NCBI GenBank assembly: GCA_013361525.1 | Contig: JABFXY010000051.1 | Location: forward strand, 62,001-126,000 | Length of the DNA: 64,000 nucleotides | Reading direction: 5' to 3' | From: Polyangiaceae bacterium | GTDB lineage: Bacteria > Myxococcota_A > Polyangia > Polyangiales > Polyangiaceae | Part shown: one piece after another, positions 45,897 through 54,822 of the stretch | Position numbering within the stretch: position 1 is the first letter of the stretch | Layout of the letters: each line of letters starts with the position of its first letter | Notes under the pieces: model-generated | What the model was told of the DNA's origin: nothing | Databases searched by the model: none | What the model saw: the letters and a program-made list of their open reading frames with translations, nothing else | Program-made: the position numbers and the translations under genes

Positions 45897-46844
45897 TCAG
45901 CCGTCCCCTTTTTCTCGGAGTGTTCGCGACGAAGCCATTTCATTCTTCCGGCGACGCATCGCAAGAGCCATTGCGGCGAAGGCGATCACCATGGCCGACC
46001 ATCGCGCTCCGCTTTCGTCGCCCGCCGCCGATATCGAACATGCATCCGCGGGACCACCGTCGCCGTCGTCCGGCGTGACCCCGCCGCATTCGTCACCGAT
46101 GCCGCCGTTCGGCTCGGGGCGACAGCTAGCCTGTCGCTCGGGCGGATAGGCGTCGCAGACGGCGAAGACATCGTCCGGCTCGAGAGACCGCTGGTCCGTC
46201 GTTCCGGGCTCGTAGCCGGCGTACATCGTCGCGGAGAAATCCGGCGAATGATCGAGCCCGATCAAATGGCCGATCTCGTGCGTCAGGATCGCCTGCAGGT
46301 CGTATTCGATGACCATGTCGGAGATCGTGAAGTTGTTGTTCGCGTGGTTGACCTCGATATCGGCATCGAGGATCTCGCCGGTCTCGTCGTTGAACGTGAC
46401 CGTCGTCTTCGCGAGGTTGTTGTCGACACCGGTGTAGTTCCACTTGGTGTCTTGGAACAGGATGATGTTCGCGTTGGTGCCGTCGGTGTTGTACTCGGCC
46501 TTGTGGCAGGCGACGTCGTCGAGCTGCGAGAACGACATCGTGGCAGTGCCCGTGTCACACGATAGATCGCTCCACTCGACGAACGCTTTCTGCGCCGTCT
46601 GCTCGAAGTACTTGAACGGGATGAACTCGCTCGAGTCCTTCTGGAGGCTGACGCCGACGCAGCTGCTCGGCCAAAACAGCTTCTCGCCGGAGGTCTTGCA
46701 GCCTTCGTCGTCGCGCGGGCAGTCGCCGGTGCAGGTGGTGCTGCGGCAGTAGGCGTGCGCGGTGGACGGCGCGACCAGCGCAAGCGCCGTGGCTGCCGTC
46801 GCGATGCAGGCGAACCAACTACGGGACCGTCCCCATTCAAGCAT
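45897..46844 (-). CDS. Matrixin-type metalloprotease with MYXO-CTERM-like anchor
   Basis: The 315-residue protein has a signal peptide (IATAATALALVAPSTAHAY) and a catalytic zinc motif HEIGHLIGLDHS (HExxHxxGxxH), the mark of metzincin/matrixin proteases, followed by FSATMY, the expected Met-turn position. Before it lies a Cys-rich N-domain (YCRSTTCTGDCPRDDEGC). The C-terminus has DACSISAAGDESG, then a hydrophobic segment (WSAMVIAFAAMALAM) and RRRK, the layout of the MYXO-CTERM sorting signal (Cys-containing motif, transmembrane helix, Arg cluster), so it is likely processed and anchored at the cell surface. Probably a surface protease. Confidence 0.9.
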   Translation of the reverse strand: MLEWGRSRSWFACIATAATALALVAPSTAHAYCRSTTCTGDCPRDDEGCKTSGEKLFWPSSCVGVSLQKDSSEFIPFKYFEQTAQKAFVEWSDLSCDTGTATMSFSQLDDVACHKAEYNTDGTNANIILFQDTKWNYTGVDNNLAKTTVTFNDETGEILDADIEVNHANNNFTISDMVIEYDLQAILTHEIGHLIGLDHSPDFSATMYAGYEPGTTDQRSLEPDDVFAVCDAYPPERQASCRPEPNGGIGDECGGVTPDDGDGGPADACSISAAGDESGARWSAMVIAFAAMALAMRRRKNEMASSRTLREKGDG

Positions 46845-46918
46845 GAAGATGTTGCGAGGCTACCACATGCGCCCACCGATCGTCTTTGGCCGGGCGCGAC
46901 CTCGTGGTAGGCCGGATC

Positions 46919-49333
46919 GTGCTCAATCCACCGAGCTCTGGCTCCCAGGCGCCGGAAGGCGCCCCTGCGATCGCCGACGTCCTCAACGGACCGCAGGCCG
47001 ACGCGGCGGCGCACGTCGACGGGCCGATGGTCGTGTTCGCGGGCGCGGGCAGCGGCAAGACGCGCGTCATCACGTATCGGATCGCGAACCTCCTCGCGAC
47101 GCATCGCGTGCCGCCCTATCGCTTGCTCGCGGTCACGTTCACCAACAAGGCGGCCGGCGAGATGAAGCGCCGCCTCGAGAACCTCGTGGGGCCGGAGCTC
47201 GTGCGCGACCTGTGGGTCGGGACGTTCCACGCGACGTGCGCGCGTCTGCTTCGGCGCCACTACGAGGCTGCGGGTCTCGGGAAGAACTTCATCGTCTACG
47301 ACGACGACGACCAGCGCGCGGTGATGACGCGCGTCTATAAGGACCTTCGCATCGACGACAAGCGCCACCCGATGCGGCAGGTGATGGGACGCATCCAGCG
47401 CGAGAAGCAGGACGGCCTGCTCGCCGCGGATTTCATCCCGTCGAACCCGATCGAAGCGGTCGTGTCACGTTGCTTCAGCGCCTACGAAGAGCGCCTGATG
47501 GCGGCGAACGCCGTCGATTTCGACGACCTGCTCATTCGCGTGCTGCGCATCGTCGAGGATCAGCAATCGAGCGCAGGAGCCGAGCTCCGGCGGAAGTTCG
47601 TTCACGTGCTGGTCGACGAGTTCCAAGACGTGAACCGCGTCCAATACCGCCTCGTTCGGGGGCTCTCGCACAAGACGCACAACTTGTTCGTCGTCGGTGA
47701 CGACGACCAGAGCATCTACCGGTGGCGCGGCGCCGACGTCACCATCGTGCGCAACTTCAGGAAGGACCATCCCGACGCGAAGATCGTGAAGCTCGAGCAG
47801 AACTACCGATCGTCCGCGAACGTGGTCGCCGCCGCGCTCGGCGTCATCAAGCCCGCGGCCGACCGTGAGCCGAAGGAGCTCTGGACCGACAACGTCCCCG
47901 GCGATCACGTCGACGTCGTCGCGTGCGCGAGCGAGCGCGACGAAGCCGCGTTCGTCGCGGAGCGGATCCGCGAGCTCATGGACGCGGGGGTATCCCCCGC
48001 CGAGATCGCCGTGTTCTATCGGGTACACGCGCAGTCCCGCGTGCTCGAAGAGGTGCTCCGGTCGGAGCGCATTCCGTACCAAGTGATCGGCGGCGTTCGC
48101 TTCTTCGAGCGGGCCGAGGTGAAGGATCTCGTCTCGTACCTGCGTGTCGTTTCCAACCCGAAGAGCGACGTGGACTTGGTGCGCATCATCAACGTCCCGT
48201 CGCGGAAGATCGGCGACACCACGGTCGAGAAGCTGGCCGCGATGGCCTCCGAGCTCGGCGTCTCGATGTTCGAGGCGATCGAGCCGCTGGTGCGGTCCGA
48301 TCGGCTCGGCACGCCGGCGAAAAAGGCGCTCGCCGTGTTCCACACGCTGATGGCACAGTTCACGACGATCGCGGATACCGCCTCTCCGCGCGAGCTCGCC
48401 GAGCGGATCCTCGCGGAGACGGGTTACGTCGCGATGCTCGAGGCGCAGGGCACCGACGAAGCCGAAGGTCGGCTCCTCAACTTGCAAGAGCTCGTCGGCT
48501 CCATCGAAGAGTACGAGCGCGAGGCGCTTGCCGCCGAGGAGGTGCCGAACATCGCCGGCTACCTCGAGAAGGTCGCGCTGGTCGCCGTCACCGACGAGCT
48601 GAAGGATGCGCCGCGCGTCGCGATGATGACCGTGCACGCCGCGAAGGGACTCGAGTTTTCGTTCGTCTTCCTCACCGGCATGGAGGAGGACATGTTCCCG
48701 TTTCGGAGCCAGGATCCATCGCGTTCCGGCGACATCGAGGAAGAGCGGCGGCTCGCCTACGTCGCCATTACACGCGCGCGGTTGAAGCTCTGGATCCTGC
48801 ACGCCGAGCGGCGAATGGTCTTCGGCGGGACCAAATATGGAATGGCGAGCCGCTTCATCGCCGACCTTCCGCGCGACGTCATCGCCGAGAAGAGGACCGA
48901 GGTCCTGCGCGCGAGCGCGGGGCGCTTCATCGATCGCGACGGCTGGGGCGCCTCATCGAGGTCCGAGCCCACGAGGCCGGGCGCGGCGGGCGCGCAGGGA
49001 CGCCTTGCGTGGTCCCATCCACAAGCCGGCCCCGCTGGCGGCGGGGCCACGCGCCCGGTCACCGCGAGCGGGCGAAGCTTCGAGCCCGGCGAGCGCTATG
49101 TCGAGCGGGACGACGACGCGGCTCCGCAAGGTTTCCGCCGCCGCATGCCGCCCGACGCACCTCGGCCTGGCGGGATGGTCGTCGGCGCAAAGGTCGAGCA
49201 CAAGACCTTCGGCATCGGCGTCATCCTCGAGGTCGACAACGCCCCCGACGCCACCGCCACCGTGAAGTTCTCCGGCTGGTCACCGAAGCGCATCAAAGTG
49301 CGCTTCCTGGAAATCGTCCGCGAGATCGGGTGA
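46919..49333 (+). CDS. UvrD/PcrA-type superfamily 1A DNA helicase
   Basis: Start set at GTG 46919 behind GGTAGG (46906-46911); GTG 46904 or TTG 46886 are upstream alternatives. The ~804-residue protein has the SF1A helicase motifs: Walker A GAGSGKTRVITY, motif Ia VTFTNKAAGEM, the TFHATCARLL segment, motif II VDEFQDVN, motif III GDDDQSIYRWRGA, motif IV QNYRSSANV, motif V TVHAAKGLEFSFVF and motif VI YVAITRARLKLWI. The C-terminal tail has the tudor-like end typical of PcrA/UvrD (VGAKVEHKTFGIGVILEV and VKFSGWSPKRIKVRFLEIV) after a linker. It unwinds DNA in repair and replication. It is convergent with tsaD across a long inverted repeat. Confidence 0.95.
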   Translation: MLNPPSSGSQAPEGAPAIADVLNGPQADAAAHVDGPMVVFAGAGSGKTRVITYRIANLLATHRVPPYRLLAVTFTNKAAGEMKRRLENLVGPELVRDLWVGTFHATCARLLRRHYEAAGLGKNFIVYDDDDQRAVMTRVYKDLRIDDKRHPMRQVMGRIQREKQDGLLAADFIPSNPIEAVVSRCFSAYEERLMAANAVDFDDLLIRVLRIVEDQQSSAGAELRRKFVHVLVDEFQDVNRVQYRLVRGLSHKTHNLFVVGDDDQSIYRWRGADVTIVRNFRKDHPDAKIVKLEQNYRSSANVVAAALGVIKPAADREPKELWTDNVPGDHVDVVACASERDEAAFVAERIRELMDAGVSPAEIAVFYRVHAQSRVLEEVLRSERIPYQVIGGVRFFERAEVKDLVSYLRVVSNPKSDVDLVRIINVPSRKIGDTTVEKLAAMASELGVSMFEAIEPLVRSDRLGTPAKKALAVFHTLMAQFTTIADTASPRELAERILAETGYVAMLEAQGTDEAEGRLLNLQELVGSIEEYEREALAAEEVPNIAGYLEKVALVAVTDELKDAPRVAMMTVHAAKGLEFSFVFLTGMEEDMFPFRSQDPSRSGDIEEERRLAYVAITRARLKLWILHAERRMVFGGTKYGMASRFIADLPRDVIAEKRTEVLRASAGRFIDRDGWGASSRSEPTRPGAAGAQGRLAWSHPQAGPAGGGATRPVTASGRSFEPGERYVERDDDAAPQGFRRRMPPDAPRPGGMVVGAKVEHKTFGIGVILEVDNAPDATATVKFSGWSPKRIKVRFLEIVREIG

Positions 49334-49346
49334 GGAGAAGCAGACG

Positions 49347-49473
49347 AGAGGGGTCGCCAAGGGCGCCAAGGGCAGAAGGAGAAAGAGGAGGAGGAAAATG
49401 GTTTCGATCGGAAGCCGAAAACCGTCTTCCTCTTCTCCCTCTCTCTGCCCTTGGCGCCCTTGGCGACCCCTCT
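49347..49473. repeat. 30-bp perfect inverted repeat between uvrD and tsaD
   Basis: The arm at 49347-49376 (agaggggtcgccaagggcgc and its continuation) is the exact reverse complement of 49444-49473 over 30 bases, with 67 bases between. Each arm contains the repeated unit GCCAAGGGC twice (GGGCGCCAAGGGC). The inner part is purine-rich on the left (ggagaaagaggaggagg) and pyrimidine-rich on the right (tcttcctcttctccct), so the stem can extend imperfectly. It sits between the convergent stops of uvrD (49333) and tsaD (49487). It could act as a very stable bidirectional transcription end, or be a REP/MITE-like dispersed element. Confidence 0.9.
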
Positions 49474-49486
49474 TAGCTCTTCGCTT

Positions 49487-50548
49487 TTAGCGCCGGCCGC
49501 CGCCTTTGCGGGTGACGCGGAGGAGGGCGGTTTTTGTCGACGGGGTGAGATCGAGCGGTGAGGTTTCGCCGCGCGCCAGGGAGAGCGCACCCGTGTAGGC
49601 GATCATGGCCGCGTTGTCGGTGCAGCTGGCGAGCGGCGGGATGAAGACCTCGATGCCGCGCGTGGCGGCTGCTTCGGTCATGCGCTTTCGCAGGCCGCGG
49701 TTCGCGGCGACGCCGCCACCGAGCACGATGCGGCCGAGACCTTCGGCTTTCGTCGCGCCGAGCGTCTTCGATACAAGGACCTCGACGACGGTCTCTTGAA
49801 ATGCGGCGCAGAGGTCTTCGAGCGCGTCGCCTTCGGGCACGCCGTTTCGTTCGACGTGGCGTGCGACTGCGCTCTTGATCCCCGAAAAGCTCATCTCGAA
49901 GCCTGCCCGGCCCGCCATCGGCCTCGGTAGCGTGACCGGGGCTCGCGACGCGATGCCGCGTGCGGCGAGGCGATCGACGACGGGACCGCCCGGATACCCG
50001 AGACCGAGGAGCTTCGCGACCTTGTCGAACGCTTCGCCCGCTGCATCGTCGCGCGTCGCGCCGAGCTCTTGAATGTCATCGAGGCGGGAGCCGTCGACGC
50101 GGTAGATGGCGGTGTGGCCGCCCGACACGAGCAGCGCCACGAAGGGAAAGGCGGGGGGCGGCGTCGCGCCTTCGCGACGAAGGAACACCGCGAGCAAATG
50201 CCCGACGAGATGATCCACGCCGATGAGAGGTTTGCCTGCTCCCCACGCGAGCCCCTTCGCCGTGAGCAGCCCGACGAGGAGCGCGCCGGCGAGGCCCGGC
50301 CTGTTCGTCACGGCGATGCCGTCGACGTCGCGGAGCTCTCGATTCGCGCTCGCGAGCGCGCGCGTGACGATCTCGGGGAGGGCGACGGCGTGATCGCGCG
50401 CGGCGACCTCCGGCACGACGCCGCCGTAGGGCGCGTGGATCGCGACCTGACTTCGCACGACATCGGAGAGCACGTCGCCGTCGGACGTGACGACCGCCGC
50501 CGCGGTTTCGTCGCACGACGTCTCGAGACCCAAAACGGTAACGGTCAT
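49487..50548 (-). CDS. tsaD: tRNA N6-threonylcarbamoyladenosine transferase (TsaD/Gcp)
   Basis: The 353-residue protein carries the TsaD signature: VLGLETSCDETAAAVV start, VVPEVAARDHAVAL (metal His region), GVDHLVGHLLAV, FPFVALLVSGGHTAIYRV, and GEAFDKVAKLLGLGYPGGP with the C-terminal FIPPLASCTDNAAMIA (nucleotide-binding Asp). It makes t6A37 on ANN-reading tRNAs with TsaB and TsaE, which are not in the window. The segment NRPGLAGALLVGL replaces the usual GPGL. Its start overlaps the TPR/HEAT protein stop by 4 bases (ATGA, 50545-50548), so it is translated with that gene. Confidence 0.96.
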   Translation of the reverse strand: MTVTVLGLETSCDETAAAVVTSDGDVLSDVVRSQVAIHAPYGGVVPEVAARDHAVALPEIVTRALASANRELRDVDGIAVTNRPGLAGALLVGLLTAKGLAWGAGKPLIGVDHLVGHLLAVFLRREGATPPPAFPFVALLVSGGHTAIYRVDGSRLDDIQELGATRDDAAGEAFDKVAKLLGLGYPGGPVVDRLAARGIASRAPVTLPRPMAGRAGFEMSFSGIKSAVARHVERNGVPEGDALEDLCAAFQETVVEVLVSKTLGATKAEGLGRIVLGGGVAANRGLRKRMTEAAATRGIEVFIPPLASCTDNAAMIAYTGALSLARGETSPLDLTPSTKTALLRVTRKGGGRR

Positions 50549-53500
50549 TTCTGTGCGGATTGCTTCTGCGAGAGGAGCTTCGTCGCGGTTTCGCGGACGC
50601 GGGTCTCCGCGTCGCCCTTCGCCGCCTCGGCGACGAGGGCCTGCGAGGCCGACGGATCGATCCCATACACCGCAACGAGCGCGGCTTCTCGCACGAGCGC
50701 GTAGCCGTCGTTCTTCGCGACGTCGGAGAGGACCTTTACGACGCTCTCCTTTTTTGCGCTCGCTCCGAGCTTGCCGAGCGTCTCCGCCGCGCGCACGCGG
50801 ACGGCCCAGCTCGTGTCGTTCTTCGCGAGCTTCGCGATCGATTCGTCGAGCCCTGGCGTCCGGTGCTCGCCGACGGCTGCGAGAACGGCGCGTTTCGTCT
50901 CCTCGTCCCCGTCTTCGAGGGCCTTGCCGAGCGAAGCCGCGGCGTCCTTCGAGCCGATGAGGGCGAGCACTTGCGCTGCTTTGCCGCGTGTTCCCGCGTC
51001 CGGGTGTTTGACGAGCTGCGAGAAGCCCGGTGCGGCAGCGTCGAGGATGGTTTTGGTGGCTGCTTCGGCCTTCGCGTGCACCTCGGGCGCGACCTTCGCT
51101 GCCGACGCAGAGAACGGCGCGAGGACCGGCCCTTCGCTGAGCGCGTCGGCGATCGCCGCGGCCTTGTCGGGTGAGGTCGACACGGCGCTGGTCGCGGCCT
51201 TCGCGAGGTGTGGCGCGAGCACGATGAGCACATTGGTGCGCGCGGTGTCTGTCGGTCGGTCCGGCAAGAGCCCGCCGAGGACCGAGCGGACCTGCAGCTT
51301 GCCGTCGGGAACGGGCAGCGGCTCCGCCTTCTCTTTAAAGCCGCCGTCGTTTGCGCCGCCGCCCGAGGGATGACTGACCAGTGCGGCCGCGGCCGCGATC
51401 GCGTCCTCGCGGAGCGCGGTGTCGTTCGAGAGGATCCCCTGCGCGAGCGCCTCCATCGCGGCGGCGGAATCGGGCTTCGCGGCTCCCTTCGAATTCGACG
51501 CGGCCGAAAGGCGTGCCGACACGACGAGTGCCGCGCGCCGAAGCATCAAGTCGTTTGCGTCGATGTTCGACGCGACGAGACCGTTCAGATCCGAGTCCGC
51601 CGCGAGTCCACCTTCGGTCACCAGGTTGCCGAGCGCGAGGAGCGCCGCCGCCCGCGCGGATGGGCCGCTCTCCACCGCGCGCGCGAGCTTCACGAGCAGG
51701 GGCGCGTGCTTCTTGTTCTTCGTGAGGCCGAGGCCGGCCGCGGCGATCGCGCGGACGTCCGGGGACGATGCGTCGAGGAGGCGCACGAGAAGCGCCTCTG
51801 CCTTCGCGTTACGCACGCGAGCGACCGACCATGCGGCGGCGATCGCGAGCTCATCGGAAGGAAGCAGCGATACGTCCCGATCTTTCGGCGCGAGCAGCGC
51901 TTCGAGCTTCGGGAGCATCTCCGGATCGCCGAGCGCGCCCACCGCGATCATCGCGCGGGTGCGCAGGTCCTTGTCGGCCTGGCCGGTCGCGAAGTTGAAC
52001 AGCGTCGGACCGGCGCTCTTGTTCGCGACGTAGGCGAGCACCTCGATCGCGACCCGCTGCTGCGCGTCCCGGTCGTCGGCGAGCGCGTCGAGCAAGGGCT
52101 TGAGCCCGCGCGATCCGATGGCCGCGAGCTGCTTGCGTGCATCGGTGACGGCGGCGGCGTCCTCGCTGTGTCGGACCTTCTGCACGAGTGGCAAGGTCAT
52201 CGCGCCGTAAAGCTCCACGAGGAGGCGGCGATAGATCGGCTTGTTCGGATTGCCGACCGCGACCGGCAACAGCTCGCGCTCGAGCGACTCCAGGTCGTTT
52301 TTGCCGAGGTTGATCTGCATCGACATGCGCGCCGCGCGCGCGACGAGCTCTTCGTCGGGGCTCGAGCGGAGCACCCGGCGGAAGAGGCGATCCGCCTCCT
52401 GCGTCTCGCTGGACGCGAGGAGGAGCTCCGCGAGATCGAAGTAAACCGGGTAGAGGCGATCGTTCCTCGTGATCGCCTGGCGGTACTCGGCGATGGCTTT
52501 CTCGAAGTCTTGGCGCTTGCGATACATGTCGCCGAGCTTCTGGTGCCCGGCCGCGTCCTCCGGTGAGAGCTCGACCGCCTTCGCCGCGTATTTGATGGCG
52601 TCGTCGTCGTGGTAGAGCTCACCCGCGTAGTGCGCCATGCGCTGGTAGTACTGGCGCGCAGCCTTGTCGTTGCGATCCGCGAGCTTCTGTAGAACCTCGA
52701 TCGCGCCGGGTAGATCCTGCTGTTGAACCAGCACGCGCTCCAGCGCGAGGAGTGACGCTTCGTCGCCGGGATCTTTCGTGACGATCGTGCGCAGCGTCGC
52801 CTCCGCGTCGGGGAGCTTGCCGAGCTTTCGTTGGACCTCGGCGAGCAGGCGGCCCGCTTCGAGATCCGGCGGCTCCGCCTCGAAGCGCTGCTTCAATGGC
52901 GAGATGCGGTTCGGCAGCTCTTTCTGCACCGACCACACGTTGACGATGTGCGTCCGCGCCTCGCGCGCGAGGTTCACGTCGTTCTTCGCATTGCGAAGGA
53001 GCTCTTCCCAAATGCGCACCGCCTCACCGAACCGCTCCGAAGCGAACGGTGTCCCCGGCGCCGTCCGCTCGAGCGCGATCGCGAGCGCCTTCTTGTACGG
53101 CGTGCTCGAAGGATCGAGCGTCGTTGCTTCGCGCAGCGAAGCGAGCGCCTCCTCCGTCATGTCGTGGTCGAGGTACACCTCGCCGAGCTCGAAGCTCGCG
53201 CGCGCCTTGTTGGGGATGAGCGTGCGAAGCTTCGCCCACGTGTCGACGGCCTTCTTTTTGTCGCCGGCTTGGTAATAGCGGTCGCCGAGATCTTTGAGGA
53301 ACGTGGGGTCGCCTCCGGTGGAGTTCGCGAGGCGCTGAAGGAGCGCCATCGCGCGGTCTTTCTCCTCGACGCGCTCGTAGAAGTCGGCGACGGCGGCGAG
53401 GACGTCCGGCTCTTGGATTCGGCCTTCGAGCTCCTTGAGCAGCTTCAACGCCTTCGGCCGATCCCCTCGCTGAATGAGGGTCTCGCAGAGCTCGAAGACG

Positions 53501-54774
53501 TAATCGGGATTGTTGGGCGCCGCCCGGACGAGCGCTTCGTATTCTTTGATCGCCTCCTCGAGCTCGCCGGCCGTCTGGAGCAAGTGGACGATCTGCACGC
53601 GGGTGTCGACGTGACTGCCGTCGATGGAGAGCGCCTTCTTGTAGGTCGCGAGCGCCTTGTCGACGTTGCCGGTCTCTTCGTAGAGCTTGCCGAGCGTGTA
53701 CGTGCGGTGGAAGTCCTGCGCGTTCTCCTTCTCGAGGATCGTCACGAGCTCGGGGAGCTTGCCCTCGGCGCGGAACGCATCCGTCATGATCGAGAGGATC
53801 TCGGCGCGAATACCCGCTTGGCTGCCGGCTGCCGACAGCGCTTTTTTCAGCGTGTCGACCGCCTCGCTCATCTTCTTCTGCTTCGCTTGCGAGTTTCCGA
53901 GATCGCGCAATGCCGGTGCGAGCGCGCGGTTGTCACCGGCCGCTGCCTTCACCAGCTCTTTGAACTCGGCCTCCGCGCCTTCGAAGAGCCCGCGGCTCAT
54001 CATCTCGCGGCCGAGCTCGGCTTTGACGAACAACGACCCCTGCGCCTTCTTGACGAGGTTCGTGTGGTGGGCGCGAGCCGCTTCGACGTCTTTCAAATCG
54101 AGCGACAGCTGCATCAAGGTGCGCGTCACTTGCTCGATGTCCGCGCTCTCTTTCAACAGCGGGAGCGCCTTTTCGTAGTTGCCGCGCGCGGCCTTTTTGT
54201 CGCCGCGATCGGCCTGGAGCTGCCCGAGCGCGAGCAGCGGCGCGCTCTCCTTCGGCTTGTCGCCGATCGCTCCTTCGTACGTCTTGATCGCGTCGTCGTA
54301 GCGCCCGTCCTGCTTGTAGATGCCTGCGAGCGCGACCTTCGCGGCCCATGCTTCGTCACCGGTCTGCGCGGCGCGCTGCTCGAAGTCCGCGATGAGCTTC
54401 TTGAGGTTTCCGTCGCGCTCGCGGTGGAGCTGCGCGAGCTTCTGCAGCGGGAACGGCGCGCTCGGCTGCGACAGGACGATCTTCATGTAGCGGGCGATCT
54501 GAACCTCGGGGTTCTTTCCGCCCTTCTCGTCGTCGCCCGCGTCTGCGGGCGGCTTCGTGCCCGTGTCCTTCGGAGGCTTCGTTCCCGTGTCGGCCGGTGG
54601 CTTGCCACCTCCGGGTGGTTTGCCTCCACCGGGGGCTTTGCCACCGCCCGGCTTCTTCGGCTTCTTGCGGCGGCCCGACGGGTCGAAGTCTTGTGCGTTC
54701 GCGCTGCTGATCGGAACGACGATGTACGGCGCCGCCATCGTGCCGAGGAGGGCCGCGAACAAGAGCTTTCGCAC
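50545..54774 (-). CDS. Large exported TPR/HEAT-repeat protein upstream of tsaD
   Basis: The 1409-residue protein has a signal sequence (MRKLLFAALLGTMAAPYIVV, cleavage near SANAQ). A Gly/Pro/Lys-rich linker (GGGKPPGGGKPPADTGTK) leads to a long array of TPR units from about residue 90 to 900 (ALAAYKKALSIDGSHVDTRV-like pattern: AGELEEAIKEYEALVRAAPN, PEDAAGHQKLGDMYRKRQDF). From about 930 the protein turns into HEAT/armadillo-like repeats (LLDASSPDVRAIAAAGLGL, HRTPGLDESIAKLAKNDTSW). It has no enzyme motif and is likely a periplasmic or surface scaffold. Its stop overlaps tsaD by 4 bases although the two products act in different compartments. Confidence 0.85.
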   Translation of the reverse strand: MRKLLFAALLGTMAAPYIVVPISSANAQDFDPSGRRKKPKKPGGGKAPGGGKPPGGGKPPADTGTKPPKDTGTKPPADAGDDEKGGKNPEVQIARYMKIVLSQPSAPFPLQKLAQLHRERDGNLKKLIADFEQRAAQTGDEAWAAKVALAGIYKQDGRYDDAIKTYEGAIGDKPKESAPLLALGQLQADRGDKKAARGNYEKALPLLKESADIEQVTRTLMQLSLDLKDVEAARAHHTNLVKKAQGSLFVKAELGREMMSRGLFEGAEAEFKELVKAAAGDNRALAPALRDLGNSQAKQKKMSEAVDTLKKALSAAGSQAGIRAEILSIMTDAFRAEGKLPELVTILEKENAQDFHRTYTLGKLYEETGNVDKALATYKKALSIDGSHVDTRVQIVHLLQTAGELEEAIKEYEALVRAAPNNPDYVFELCETLIQRGDRPKALKLLKELEGRIQEPDVLAAVADFYERVEEKDRAMALLQRLANSTGGDPTFLKDLGDRYYQAGDKKKAVDTWAKLRTLIPNKARASFELGEVYLDHDMTEEALASLREATTLDPSSTPYKKALAIALERTAPGTPFASERFGEAVRIWEELLRNAKNDVNLAREARTHIVNVWSVQKELPNRISPLKQRFEAEPPDLEAGRLLAEVQRKLGKLPDAEATLRTIVTKDPGDEASLLALERVLVQQQDLPGAIEVLQKLADRNDKAARQYYQRMAHYAGELYHDDDAIKYAAKAVELSPEDAAGHQKLGDMYRKRQDFEKAIAEYRQAITRNDRLYPVYFDLAELLLASSETQEADRLFRRVLRSSPDEELVARAARMSMQINLGKNDLESLERELLPVAVGNPNKPIYRRLLVELYGAMTLPLVQKVRHSEDAAAVTDARKQLAAIGSRGLKPLLDALADDRDAQQRVAIEVLAYVANKSAGPTLFNFATGQADKDLRTRAMIAVGALGDPEMLPKLEALLAPKDRDVSLLPSDELAIAAAWSVARVRNAKAEALLVRLLDASSPDVRAIAAAGLGLTKNKKHAPLLVKLARAVESGPSARAAALLALGNLVTEGGLAADSDLNGLVASNIDANDLMLRRAALVVSARLSAASNSKGAAKPDSAAAMEALAQGILSNDTALREDAIAAAAALVSHPSGGGANDGGFKEKAEPLPVPDGKLQVRSVLGGLLPDRPTDTARTNVLIVLAPHLAKAATSAVSTSPDKAAAIADALSEGPVLAPFSASAAKVAPEVHAKAEAATKTILDAAAPGFSQLVKHPDAGTRGKAAQVLALIGSKDAAASLGKALEDGDEETKRAVLAAVGEHRTPGLDESIAKLAKNDTSWAVRVRAAETLGKLGASAKKESVVKVLSDVAKNDGYALVREAALVAVYGIDPSASQALVAEAAKGDAETRVRETATKLLSQKQSAQK

Positions 54775-54822
54775 CCGGAGAGACTAGCCCTGACGCGCGT
54801 ATCGAGCCAGGCGTCCGAGCGG

